Shown here in pieces: positions 48,743 through 58,658 of a DNA stretch of 64,000 bases. Position numbers and translations under genes: made by a program. The notes beneath the pieces were generated by a model. It was not told the origin of the DNA and made no database searches. It worked only from the letters and a program-made list of their open reading frames with translations. The stretch is taken from contig JANVFP010000032.1 of the NCBI GenBank assembly GCA_027919835.1, positions 248,001 through 312,000 on the forward strand, in the 5' to 3' direction. This stretch comes from Lentinula raphanica. Taxonomy: Eukaryota; Basidiomycota; Agaricomycetes; Agaricales; Omphalotaceae. Each line of letters starts with the position of its first letter. The stretch's first letter is position 1.

Positions 48743-49473
48743 TTGTGTGCATCGCTCACTGGTCGTTCTGTATGCAAAACCCGCGTCATTTCTGGTCCAG
48801 ATTGTACATTATAACCCTGTCAACTGTATCGTATTTTCCCTCCACTCTCTCATGTGTAAAGCTCTGATCTAGTACTAGTTTGTATGTATAGTGTTTGTAT
48901 CCCGTTTCACGTAGCAGCTCAGCTGGGCAGCGTAGCGTACTGGTTTTCGCAACACTGCAGATTATCATCGTATCATGATAAAAATGGAATCTTATCATAT
49001 CTATCATCAGTATACGCCAGATTACATCAGATCAATAAATATCCGGCGGTGAATTCAGAATCAGGGTGATCCCAGTCTCCAGAGCAATTTATCATCTACA
49101 TACTTTTCTTCCAAGTGAAGTTCCATAAATATTGGAAAAATCGAGAGAACCCTTCGTAGAAGAGACTGCCTCAGCCGCAGTGTTCCACATTTCAATGAAA
49201 GCGTATAGGATTTTCCGTCTCGTTCAAGAAGCATCCCGGTTCACACAATCTTGAAACGTCCGCAATTTGTTCATCATTGCGACCCTTGATAACGTCGCTT
49301 GAGCCACAGCCTCCGGGACCGGATAGTGCTGTGCTGGCCTTTATATACCCTCACGCAGCAACTCGGGTTCCAGCAATAGGCTGGTCCTTACCCTCATCAT
49401 CTGCAAGCACTTCACGAACGGCTCAGGTAGCCCCCACACACAAGAAGAAATTCCAACTGACTCAAACGCAAAA
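48743..49473. promoter_or_regulatory. Intergenic region
   Basis: 3' end of the CipC-like gene and promoter of the four-helix membrane gene. A TATA-like CTTTATATAC is at 49339-49348, 125 bases before the start. Nothing else recognised. Confidence 0.35.
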
Positions 49474-50333
49474 ATGTCGTACTACGTGCGCTCTCACACC
49501 TTTTGTTGCTGTATCCGTTGAGTATAACTTCTTTTGGGATCGTTGACGTGTAACTCATTTTTTCTCTGTCCGTATTCAGCCGTACGATTGGGAGTTTTCG
49601 TACGTTCTGCTTCTTACTGGCTTGACAAAGAAACTTACATCTGTTTCGCTTTCTATAGATCATCAGCATTCTCGGAGTAGGCCTAGGTGGCCTCTTGTCT
49701 GTTGCTGGAATCGTCCAATTGAAGAACCTAGGTAGAATTTATCGCAAGCTCAAATGCATATCTTACTAACGAGCAATAATCTTAGGGGATGTGCCCATGA
49801 AGGATAAATGGCCGTATATCGTCCAAATCATTGTCTATGCGCTTTACGCCATAGTCTCCGTTCAAGCGTGAGTAGTATTCATCTCATCTTCCACTTCATG
49901 TTTTCAAACCACCGCCCGATACACAGCTTTTTCGGAGCGACCTGTCGCAAGCTCGCGCTGATCAGGTCCTACGCCGTTATATTGGCCATTCACCTCATCT
50001 TTTCCATCGCCTCCGGTGGATACTCCCTTTACCACTACTTCCAGGATTCTCCCAGCATCGTCGCGGACTGCATCAATGGATCTCTCGATGACTCCACGAT
50101 CGAGACCTGCAAGCAAGGCGAAGACGTCGTGAAAGGCGTCATGGTCGGCGTTTTCATTTTCGTTTGGCTGATGGAGCTTTGTGAGTGATTTTCTTTTTTC
50201 GTGATGTTGGTTCGCGGCTTTTCTTTTCTTATCTGACAACTATCTCTCCGCAGGGGGTATCTTCATCGTGAGGTCGTATGGCTATCAATTGGAGGAAGAA
50301 ATTTCTCTAAGGGCCAAGGGTGGCCCTTGGTAA
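49474..50333 (+). CDS. Small four-helix membrane protein, function unknown
   Basis: Six exons join to about 190 residues: MSYYVRSHTFCCCIPVRLGV, then FIISILGVGLGGLLSVAGIV (TM1), WPYIVQIIVYALYAIVSVQA (TM2), YAVILAIHLIFSIASGGYSL (TM3), a loop with two Cys (DSPSIVADCINGS and IETCKQGED), and GVMVGVFIFVWLMELWGIFI (TM4). It ends YQLEEEISLRAKGGPW. The CCC near the N-terminus could be palmitoylated. The two loop Cys in a luminal or extracellular loop before TM4 give a tetraspan-like layout, but the tetraspanin CCG motif is absent. Similar short proteins occur in many mushrooms without known role (recollection, not searched). Confidence 0.75.
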
Positions 50334-50777
50334 ATTTGCTCGTTCTGAGCATAAGAGTTCATCCCTAGCCATCGGTCGCATTTTGTATTCGTGTGTACGT
50401 TAGCGAATACCTCTCTTCCCCCAATAGATGTCACCATACCCGTGCAAGGGCAATTATTTCGCTTGTGTTTTGGCATTATCATTGAGCAGGACGAGTTGGT
50501 AAATTCACGATTAACTGTAACGAGTTAGGGCGTTGAAGTTCATGTTAATGCTCATGCTCATGCATGTCATGCATTGCATGGCTATGATCATAGCTTTCGG
50601 AATTGCCTCCTGATCATAAGTCCTGATCACCTCACTGCAACAAATAACCCAGTAGACCTCTGAAGTACATCGAAATGACACTGTTCGAGTTGACATCATA
50701 TTACAAATGGTGTATACATTGTTCAAGGGAGGCTTCATATGGCCTTCCAAGTTTCAATCCTCCCCTTCATGTTCTCT
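50334..50777. other. Convergent 3' intergenic region
   Basis: About 440 bases between the converging membrane-protein and CBM5/12-DM9 genes. Contains the near-palindromic GCATGTCATGCATTGCATGG at 50563-50582. No gene seen. Confidence 0.35.
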
Positions 50778-52228
50778 CTAGTAGTTGTAGCACAGAACAC
50801 GATACTCGCTAACCTTTACCTGTTTGCCTCCGTAGGGAATGTAGGCACCTGACAGCTAGTGAACAACGGATCGGTATGTGAAAACCCTCGCACTCACCGT
50901 CATGTTTGGCACTGGCAATTCCAGGATGAACGGCACCTTTGTGGGGTGCTTGGGCGATATACAAAGGAGTTCCATCCTTGTCGCGGCCGCCTTCAACAGG
51001 ACGAAGACCAAGGTTTTCGACATTGAGATGACCGCTGGCAGGGACCCATTGCAAGCCGTGCATGTCGCCGACCAAGATTTCATACGCGTCGAGCTAAGTA
51101 TGATCATTAACGGCGAATGTTGTCAATGCAAGTATGCCTGTCGACTGACCTGAATTTCTTCGTTGTCATAGCCAATGACAGCGCCCTTTTGGAAGACGTT
51201 GGAAGCTTTACCAACCTCTGCCAAGAATGAATGAGAGTTCTGCTTATCGTCGCAAGTCGATGAATATCTTACGAATAGTACCCTGTAAACCATCGTTAGC
51301 ATGATCTAGGCATCGAAAGGTATATACCGTTACGCACATCAACATACGCCCTGCAGATATAGAGCATCCAGTCGTGTTCCGGTCCCACAATGATAGCGTT
51401 AGACGGAATGTCTTTGCCTCTGTTGAGAATCCATTGGGCAGGGCTTCGTGGCCCGTTTCGTTGATAATCGTTCAATCGAGCCTCAGCATCGTGCAGCCAG
51501 TTTTGGAGTGCCCACGAGTCAGCTTTTTTCTGGAAAGTTCATAATCAGACGGAACTGTAAATCCTCAATCGAGATCAAAAACATCGATCACCTCTTCTTC
51601 GTTCTTCTCGTGGTGCTTGTATACATAATAGCCTGCGGCAGCAGCTCCGATGGCTCCTAGCAATCCACCGCCGATCTATGTGGATAACGATCGATATGAG
51701 TGGAGAAGTAGAGGCCCTTCGGAGGAGAGCTGACCTCGAGTTCTTTCTTCCTGTGATCGTCAAGATCATACCAGTGCTTCTTGCGCTCCTCTTGAGGAAT
51801 GTCAACCTTCTGGCCCTCGGGTGCAGGAGGATGGTCTGCGAAGGACGATCATGAGCGCCATTATACCAAAACGTAGTAAGATCTAGTGTACATTCAGGAG
51901 CAGGTTGGTAGTTTGCCGGCTGTTTGTGGTGTTCTTGATATCCATCCCAGTTACCTGGATCTTCGTCAGAGAGACGACCCCAGAGGGCAGGTGTTCCAGA
52001 AGGAGGCCAATCGCTCTAGTAACAATCATTTGCCATGAGAAAAGCGAATACGCTCATCATGCATGCTATAGCTACCTGAGAGGTATGAGGTTGGATGATC
52101 TTGTAACGATGACCTGTATAAGAATCAGAACAAGCAAGGCCTAGCAAAAGGTCCTTGACCGCACCTTCGAATGTAACGACATCGCCAGGTCTGTACGCGG
52201 TACCAGGTTCCCAGAAAGGTGCAGACAT
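50778..52228 (-). CDS. CBM5/12-like carbohydrate-binding protein with membrane-type segment and DM9 (DUF3421) repeats
   Basis: Start MSAPFWEPGTAYRPGDVVTF, joining to EG-HRYKIIQPHTSQ-SDWPPSGTPALWGRL, reads as a CBM5/12 (ChtBD3) module: aromatic residues W, Y, Y and the H-T-S-Q-x-D-W and T-P-A-L-W signature. A polar stretch (EGQKVDIPQEERKKHWYDLD) and a Gly/Ala-rich hydrophobic segment IGGGLLGAIGAAAAGYYVYK follow. The C-terminal half has two DM9-type repeats: AIIVGPEHDWMLYICRAYVD ... AVIGYDNEEIQLDAYEILVG, and DGTPLYIAQAPHKGAVHPG ... AYIPYGGKQVKVSEYRVLC. The stop is at 50778. DM9 proteins bind mannose in animals; the function of fungal ones is unclear. There is no signal peptide, so the carbohydrate-binding part may act in the cytosol. 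Seven or so exons, all in frame. Confidence 0.8.
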
Positions 52229-52829
52229 TATGATAGTTCAAAGACAACGTTAGTTGGGAAGGATATGAAGCGTAGCGAAGCTATTTAACCCCGGAAATTG
52301 CAGTGATTGCGTCATATTCAGAACAAGGGTGCAGGCAACGATCTGGATTGACACAGCAATAGGATGAGGTAGAAGAGCCGGTCCTATCGATTGAGCGTTG
52401 GGCTCGCGAGATGCCGTCGATATTAGATAGCTTGATCTTGGATTTTAACCGAAGCTTAAGGTGCATTCTTCTTGTCTAATTTGGTCAGTTCTTGAGGGTG
52501 ACTTGACGGTGATTTCTAGTCGGTGGAAGTAAGATGTTTACCTAGTACGCGTGCGTGAAGCATTGAGAGTTTAGAGGAGTTTAGACCGGTCAATCGTGCT
52601 CCTTCGTGCACTATCATCTGGCCAAATGCCATTGACGAAAGGTCTTGAATGATTTTTGCTGTCGTTGATGCATAGTAGTATGAAACTTAGCCCGAGTCGT
52701 TAACTTGACTCTGTTGGGACTCCCGCCCTCCGACCGTCGGCGTTCCCCGAGCGCCGTGAGGCGGAGTCACACATTTCGGCATTTCGGCAACTATTTCCGT
52801 CACTCCGCTCTTCTTCAGAGACTCTCAGC
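52229..52829. promoter_or_regulatory. Divergent promoter region (CBM5/12-DM9 gene / pyruvate carrier)
   Basis: 600 bases with no convincing coding segment. A C/T- and CG-rich leader runs from 52720 to the pyruvate-carrier start. Confidence 0.35.
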
Positions 52830-53366
52830 ATGGCGACTTTTGCAAAATTCTGGAATCACCCTGCAGGTAATTGGCAGTGCTACTCAAAGCAGCTGCACTT
52901 ACTGATAAATGTAATGATTAGGCCCCAAGACTGTATTCTTTTGGGGGCCAGTAATGAAGTGGTGTCTAGTCGGTGCTGGCTTGAAGGATCTGAATAGACC
53001 AGCAGATAAACTTAGTGTTTCTCAAAATTTGGGTGCGTGCTCGATGTTCTGCCTCCTCAACATTTGCTCATATATGGCATATCCAGCGTTGACCGCGACT
53101 GGCTTTATTTGGGTCCGATATTCTTTTGTGATTATACCGGTCAATTACAGTCTCGCTGCTGTATGTCTTTTACCTTTATTGTGCTCCCTTCGTTTCACCC
53201 ATCTCTTTGCGCCAGGTGAATTTCTTCGTTGGGCTCTCCGGCATAACACAGTTGGGACGAATAGCTCAGTATGTGTTCTGCTATTTATAACAATTCTGTC
53301 CATCCAATGATATTTGATAGCTACCGATACACTCAAGGCCAGTTGGTCGCTCCATCGAAAGCATAG
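52830..53366 (+). CDS. Mitochondrial pyruvate carrier subunit (MPC2/3 type)
   Basis: Inner-membrane carrier subunit importing pyruvate into the matrix as a heterodimer with MPC1. Five exons join to about 110 residues: MATFAKFWNHPAGPKTVFFW, GPVMKWCLVGAGLKDLNRPA, DKLSVSQNLALTATGFIWVR, YSFVIIPVNYSLAAVNFFVG, LSGITQLGRIAHYRYTQGQL, ending VAPSKA. The motifs HPAGPKT, W-x-x-x-K-W, D-x-x-RP and S-x-x-Q-x-x-A-L-x-x-T-G are those of the MPC family. The SQN-ALTATGFIWVRYS motif and the C-terminal VNFFVG-x-x-x-x-x-Q-x-x-R fit the MPC2/3 branch rather than MPC1. No disruption seen. Confidence 0.93.
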
Positions 53367-53443
53367 AACTGTTAAATTACTCCCCATCCTAATCGAATTT
53401 ATTGTCTAATATGAATCAAGTACTATCACTGCGACATGAAGCT

Positions 53444-54163
53444 CTACCTCGAAACTGAACCAGACTCTTTTTCTTTCCCTTTCCCCTTCCCTTTCCCTTT
53501 CTCGCTTCCTTTGTCTTTATCTTCTCCCGTGCCATCGAAAAATCCCCACCAGTTGCTCTCCTGAATCAAAGAAGTCGCAGAGGCAACGACACTGTCGATG
53601 AGAATTCTGGCATTGTCATTTGACCCGTCTCCAGCCTGCCTCTCACGATACTGCCATTCATTATGATCCTTGAAAGATTTCCACGCCTGAGGACGTTTTC
53701 TTCGACTCGAAGATGATTGAGCTGAGCGAGCGGCATTGCTCTGGTCGCCGTTCAGAGCATCTAGAATGAATCCTGCCGCTGTGTTTGCTACACCTCGACT
53801 AGTGACCATGGCACCCTCGTTCCCTAACAGATACCCTGTTCCTGCGGCCACTGCAGCTAGTATTGTACCCCATTTGATAAACCAGAAAGAAGTTCGTAGA
53901 AGCCACGACGTAGTACGATATAGACTGATTATTGCGAGGTAGGCGGTTAGAAGAGCGATGATTGGAGGCAACAACGTTTGCGCGTTCCAGTTGGACGAGT
54001 CAAACAACAGGGTCAAGAGGGTTGATAACAACGCAAGGCTGTTGGAGAGAACAGATATCAAGATGGAGTAGACTGGAGGCGGTAGGATGTCGGAAAGAAA
54101 GGATAGGATATAATCCAAGAATTCTGGCAAGGGAATATCCTGAGGAGTAACGATGTTGGCCAT
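53444..54163 (-). CDS. APQ12: APQ12-like nuclear envelope / nuclear pore assembly protein
   Basis: Nuclear-envelope/ER membrane protein needed for pore assembly and lipid homeostasis in yeast. A single exon from MANIVTPQDIPLPEFLDYIL; a longer frame upstream lacks an ATG. Two membrane segments: VYSILISVLSNSLALLSTLL and LLPPIIALLTAYLAIISLYR, followed by TTSWLLRTSFWFIKWGTILA, which is typical of the Apq12 domain (PF12716). The C-terminal half is hydrophilic, with SSSRRKRPQAWKSFKDHNEW and an acidic/basic end made of Gly-Lys repeats (GSEKGKGKGKGKEKES). Length about 240 residues, longer than yeast Apq12 (138) because of the tail. Convergent with the pyruvate carrier gene. Confidence 0.78.
   Translation of the reverse strand: MANIVTPQDIPLPEFLDYILSFLSDILPPPVYSILISVLSNSLALLSTLLTLLFDSSNWNAQTLLPPIIALLTAYLAIISLYRTTSWLLRTSFWFIKWGTILAAVAAGTGYLLGNEGAMVTSRGVANTAAGFILDALNGDQSNAARSAQSSSSRRKRPQAWKSFKDHNEWQYRERQAGDGSNDNARILIDSVVASATSLIQESNWWGFFDGTGEDKDKGSEKGKGKGKGKEKESGSVSR
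53473..53501 (-). repeat. Short GGGAAA-type microsatellite in the APQ12 tail
   Basis: Tandem AAAGGG/GAAAGG units encode the Gly-Lys repeats near the C-terminus. Confidence 0.7.
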
Positions 54164-54611
54164 GTTCAGTTCAGAGAGCCAATGCAATGGCTGGCGGTTC
54201 AAGCCTGCCTACAGTTGAAGCAGTGGCAGTGGCAGTGTTGTTGTTGATGGCCCGTGACTTGCCCGAATACCGTGGCAGCCGGCAAAAATACGGAACAGAA
54301 CTTGTTTTTGGAATCAAATCAACATCCATTGCCAAGCGATTTAAATTACATAATATTTTACTACCAGATTTGGTCTTCCGAGGCCTTCCGAGCTGACAAA
54401 TCTAGGGTACAAAGTAAAAAAATACCATTTCTTTCTCATTGAAACGGGAAGTAGCTCTCACGATAGCGGAGTTTGAATTTTCCGGACGAATATAAATCCT
54501 CCCCCTTCTTGTGATCAAAGCTTTACTTTTCACCCCCATCACGTCTGTTGCTTCGACGTGGTTATCCTTCTATCCTCAACCAAAAAAAATTCACTTTGCC
54601 AGTACACACTC

Positions 54612-55274
54612 ATGGCTTTGAAGCGAAAGTTCGACAGCGACTCTGACGACGCAGTCCATCAAGTAGGTTGCGCATATTTTGCCTATATGTGATCGCTCAT
54701 ATATGCGTCGACCAGAACACTAAACAACTCAAACTCGTTCCATTCCCCAACTACGAGTCTGACAACGACTGCATGATGAGCGAGGCGCAACCTTTCTATG
54801 AGCATTATCATTTTCGAAACACTTCTTCTGCCAGCTCAGCCTCCTCTTACTCGTCGAGCTCACCTACTACCCCTCCTTGTACGTAAGGTTTATAAACGTC
54901 TCGTCGGACGCGTCGTTCACCGCGAATCACAGCTACTTATCCTTCCGTCGAGCCTTACCCCGTTTCTCTGTTCCCAGATATTTCCATGTCAGGTATTTCG
55001 CAAACTAACCAAGACACTGTGTGCAACGTCGGCTTGCTTCAACCTCACACTGATTTTAAACACCACGGGTAAGTTTATGATAAGATACTTTCCCCATGTT
55101 ACTCTTTTTGTTAATTAAATGTTCAGTACCAGCTGCTCAACAATTCCGAAATTGCGTGTCGCCTGCGCCCCTGGCCTGAACGGCAACCGAACGATGTGGA
55201 GCTTCTGCGAAGAATGCGGCGCCATCTCCATGGTCAACAGTGACTTACCCCTCAAACTGACATCAACCCATTAA
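54612..55274 (+). CDS. Unrecognised small protein with conserved-looking Cys-containing C-terminus
   Basis: Five short exons join in frame to about 160 residues. MALKRKFDSDSDDAVHQ has a nuclear-localisation-like KRK. A middle section is Ser/Thr/Pro-rich (SSASSASSYSSSSPTTPP). The C-terminus TSCSTIPKLRVACAPGLNGN-RTMWSFCEECGAISMV contains C-x7-C then C-x2-C, a possible zinc-ribbon half. The sharp change from low-complexity to ordered, aromatic sequence suggests that the last 45 residues are the constrained part. A TATA-like AATATAAATCC lies at 54489-54499, with a C/T-rich leader. No function assigned; I vaguely associate this tail with uncharacterised mushroom proteins but cannot confirm it. Confidence 0.7.
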
Positions 55275-58200
55275 CCACCGTCTCTAAAAACCAATTTCCC
55301 TCCCCCCCTTCCCTCGGTTCTATGCTCTCGTCAATTTCGCTTGCTCGTCTTGTCCATAGTACTGCTTACTACCGTTTCGCATCCTTCGTTGTTTATTACT
55401 TTTCCGACTCGCCGTTCTCAGGTTCTCATCGTCATCTTGTTATAACTTATTACTCGTCCACGACATTCCGACCTCGACAGCATGCGACACCCCTATCTCT
55501 GCATCGGCTCCTCCCCTCGACCACGCCACGTCTCCCGACTTCGTCCTGTCGAGATCTCCCAGTTCGCCCGCTCGTATTCGTCAATCAAAAAATAGTCAAC
55601 ATGGTCCCATTTTTTCCCTTGTACCTGTACCATAGCCATTAGATTATAGCTACTTATACAGACGATACGTTCCGTGTGCATTGTATGTATTTGCAACATG
55701 TTGCTCATTTGCTTTGAACTCTGTGCAGGATGAGTTTCAACTTTGAGAATATCGAACCTCAGCTTCAGGAGTAAGTAGAGTAGTCTTCAGCTCGTTTCTG
55801 TCCTGAATTCTCTGTGCACGGTGTTGGATTTGATTCATCACTCACTGTTGCTCGTTCATGGTTAGTAGAGCGTAACTCAGCGTATGCATGTGGATAGGGG
55901 CAGCTTTGGACGATGTCAATGAACTCTTGGCCACCCGCAATATGAGCGTAGTGAGAGCGTGCCACCTATTCTCACCTATTCCGTAGTAAGAGACATTGAT
56001 GCACCAGATTGTGACTGAGTAGTCCTAGTAATCTACTTCAAACCCATGACTCGCATTTTGTAGTTGTCAAACGACGAGAGCTACGGTCGTTCTGTTCTCA
56101 CAGCAACTGCCAGCTCTCAGTACTATGAGGAACTATGTGAATAAATCGCTTGCGTCGTCGTAGTTTTTGATGCATATGCATGGATGGTCGTAGCCTCCTT
56201 TGCTTGCTGAAGGAGCCCCTAGGGCAATCCAGAGTCTAGACTCTATACAATCGAGTGGAAGACTGCGAAAGATCAGCCTCGTTACAGTTCCACGGATTCC
56301 ACTGCCCGTCCCCATATGTATCTCTGATCTCAGAGTCGTCGGTGCTGTGTCCCCTTTTTTATTCTTCGGTACAGAAGTGGCAAGCTGCAATAAGTGGTTC
56401 TTGTACACCAAGTTTACCTCAACGTTGTTGTCAAATGCTACCAACTTGGTCGTTTACGATAGCGGGGAGGGCTGGAAAGGGCTGGGGGGAGATGAAATTT
56501 GATCTCCTACTACTCCCCATGTCACTCGTTGTCGACATATATCGACTCATCCTCAGTTCGGGTTAGTATCAATGCTCAATGCGATACAAATGGCAACCGC
56601 AAAAGAGATTTCAAACTGAAGGTCTATTTTTGCCTGGATGAGACCATATCGCCAGTTGACTCTCGGAGCACAAAGGACTCTGAAACGAAGCACCAGGTTG
56701 CAGTGATGTGGATCTCAGCCACAACTGCATTTCGGAGAAGAGGTTGACAGAGGGTCGAATAGGGATTGGTCGGATTGCGACGGTATTGTGCTACGCATTC
56801 TACGCACTGATTCTTGTCTGAACATGAGTCCTGAGGCATGAGGAATTGTCAGGGAGTTGCAAACTATTGCAAGTGTCAGTGATAGAGAATCAAACAGGAA
56901 TCAGCGTGACAACTTTGATATGCTGAACGCTTTGCATTTCTTGCACAACTTGGATCGAGCTCGGACTTGGCTAGAAGATTAATTACCCGGTATAGACAAT
57001 TTCTCATTGTGAGAGGTGTCCTTAGGTGTCCTTCCGCGTTATGGTCGAGGAAAACTAGGGAGTATCCTGGAGGTAGCGGTCAACCCACCGAGCAGTATTC
57101 CCGCCGTGGTCTATTGATTTGATACGGGTCAATCACCGCCAAACGCCCGCAGAAGGTATACTAATTGACGATCCCTAGTCTCGCACAAATGGCTTAGAAT
57201 CACCAGGACCTTGAAACATTGTATAAACATCAGCGGTCGTTGTGAATGCTCTTGACTACGTACAGGTTTGAACAATGACTCTGAGTAGTAGGCTAAGGGT
57301 TCGAAGGGGCTTGAGTGGGTTCACAAGCCGGATCTGTACTGAATGTGACCAGATGTAACCAGACGGAGGCGATGGAAGTTGAATGGGGATCGAAAGGCCT
57401 GGAAGGAACCTGAAGGAACCCTAAGGAACCTGAAGCAACTCGAGCCTCGAGATGACTCTGACTCGAGGGCCCCCGACGGTCCACAAGGCAGCTTGACAAG
57501 ACTTTACGGAACTCCATCTCAGCCACAGCACAGCAGCAGTATGTCAGAATGTAGAAAACATACCTCCCAAGCCTCATCGGCACAGCGATTGTCGATTGAT
57601 ATGGCGTAAACAACGCATATTCTAGGTGTTTTCGCGACAGACTGTCATTGATTCCAATTCGTCGTGAAACGATTGTGCAGGGTGAGTAAATTTCGTGGTG
57701 CCTACGGTACCCTATGGTGCCTCTTCGAACCTCATGTTGGGGAGTGGCCTGGAGTAGTTAGTCTCTACGACCTTGTGGAATATTGATTTAGCGAGGTTGG
57801 TGTGGGCATCTGGCCAAGCCGCAGCTCACCGAATTTCGGTATTGTCTCATCCGCAAGGAGTTTGAAGAGAGCTGGTGTGCGGCCATGAGGAGTGGCCGCT
57901 GGACAATGTCCTACATCGTCGTTCGACACTCTTTGCACATAAACCTTTGATTTTTTAATCGATTAATTAGTGGAATTAATTGATTCAAAAAATACTTGGA
58001 AGGGGAATGATAAGTCCGCCCCGCAGGGTCGTCACAGGAACAACAGAAATGCACCATATGGTGCGTTTGTTTGGAAATGCGGGGCTTCTGGGGCGTTGCA
58101 TACGCAAATTTGATGGCGCATCAAGAGGCTTGGAAAGTGGAGTTTTGGAGAAACTGGGGAAAGATGGGGTTATTTTTTGGAATTTTTTGCAGCTCATCTG

Positions 58201-58658
58201 CTCGAAAAATGGCAGAAAAAATCTGGAATTTGTGAATTCTCGGAGCATGAGTTTGAGGGGGAAAATCCTTACTGCTTGAAGATCGGGGTTGTACTCCGAA
58301 GCTTGCCGGGCGCGCGTCTGTTCCTCTTTGGCAACCCGGTTCGAGTTTGTCCTCATGACCGCGGCAAGGAAGGTTAAGAGTCAGGCGAGTGTGTGTAAAG
58401 GCAAGTATTTTGAGGATTTTGAAGAATGAAGAGTGATTGCTGGAGAACGAGGTGATAATTCAAGTTTGCCCTGATCAGGAAATCCTGTCGAAAAAAAAAT
58501 AAAAGCGAAAAAGGCGGTGCAGCAAGTTCCGTATATGTCTGACGTTCAATTATCCCCATTTGTATTTCATCAACCGATCTTGGACTACCGGTATAAAGGG
58601 CATTTGATGTTCTCCACTTTTGCGTCGTCTCCCGACTTTCTTCCCCCACTTCTCCATC
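55275..58658. other. 3.4 kb gene desert
   Basis: Largest stretch without a supported gene. It includes the 3' region of the orphan gene (T/C-rich, to about 55700), many short broken frames, and a cluster of GGAACCTGAAGGAACC repeats at 57409-57436. The last 150 bases form the sugar-transporter promoter with a CCGGTATAAAGG box at 58589-58600. A 103-codon minus frame at 56133-56444 has no family motif. No tRNA, rRNA or transposase motif was recognised. Confidence 0.45.
57409..57436 (+). repeat. Short GGAACCTGAA / GGAACCCTAA repeat
   Basis: Three near-identical 10-11 base units, ggaacctgaa-ggaaccctaa-ggaacctgaa, are placed head to tail. Confidence 0.6.

Noticed and set aside
8069..54163. Idea that NUP107 and APQ12 form a nuclear-pore gene cluster
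   Set aside because: They are over 40 kb apart with many unrelated genes between; coincidence.
56133..56444. 103-codon minus-strand frame in the gene desert
   Set aside because: No motif, no splice partners, no promoter-like signals; length possible by chance in 3.4 kb.
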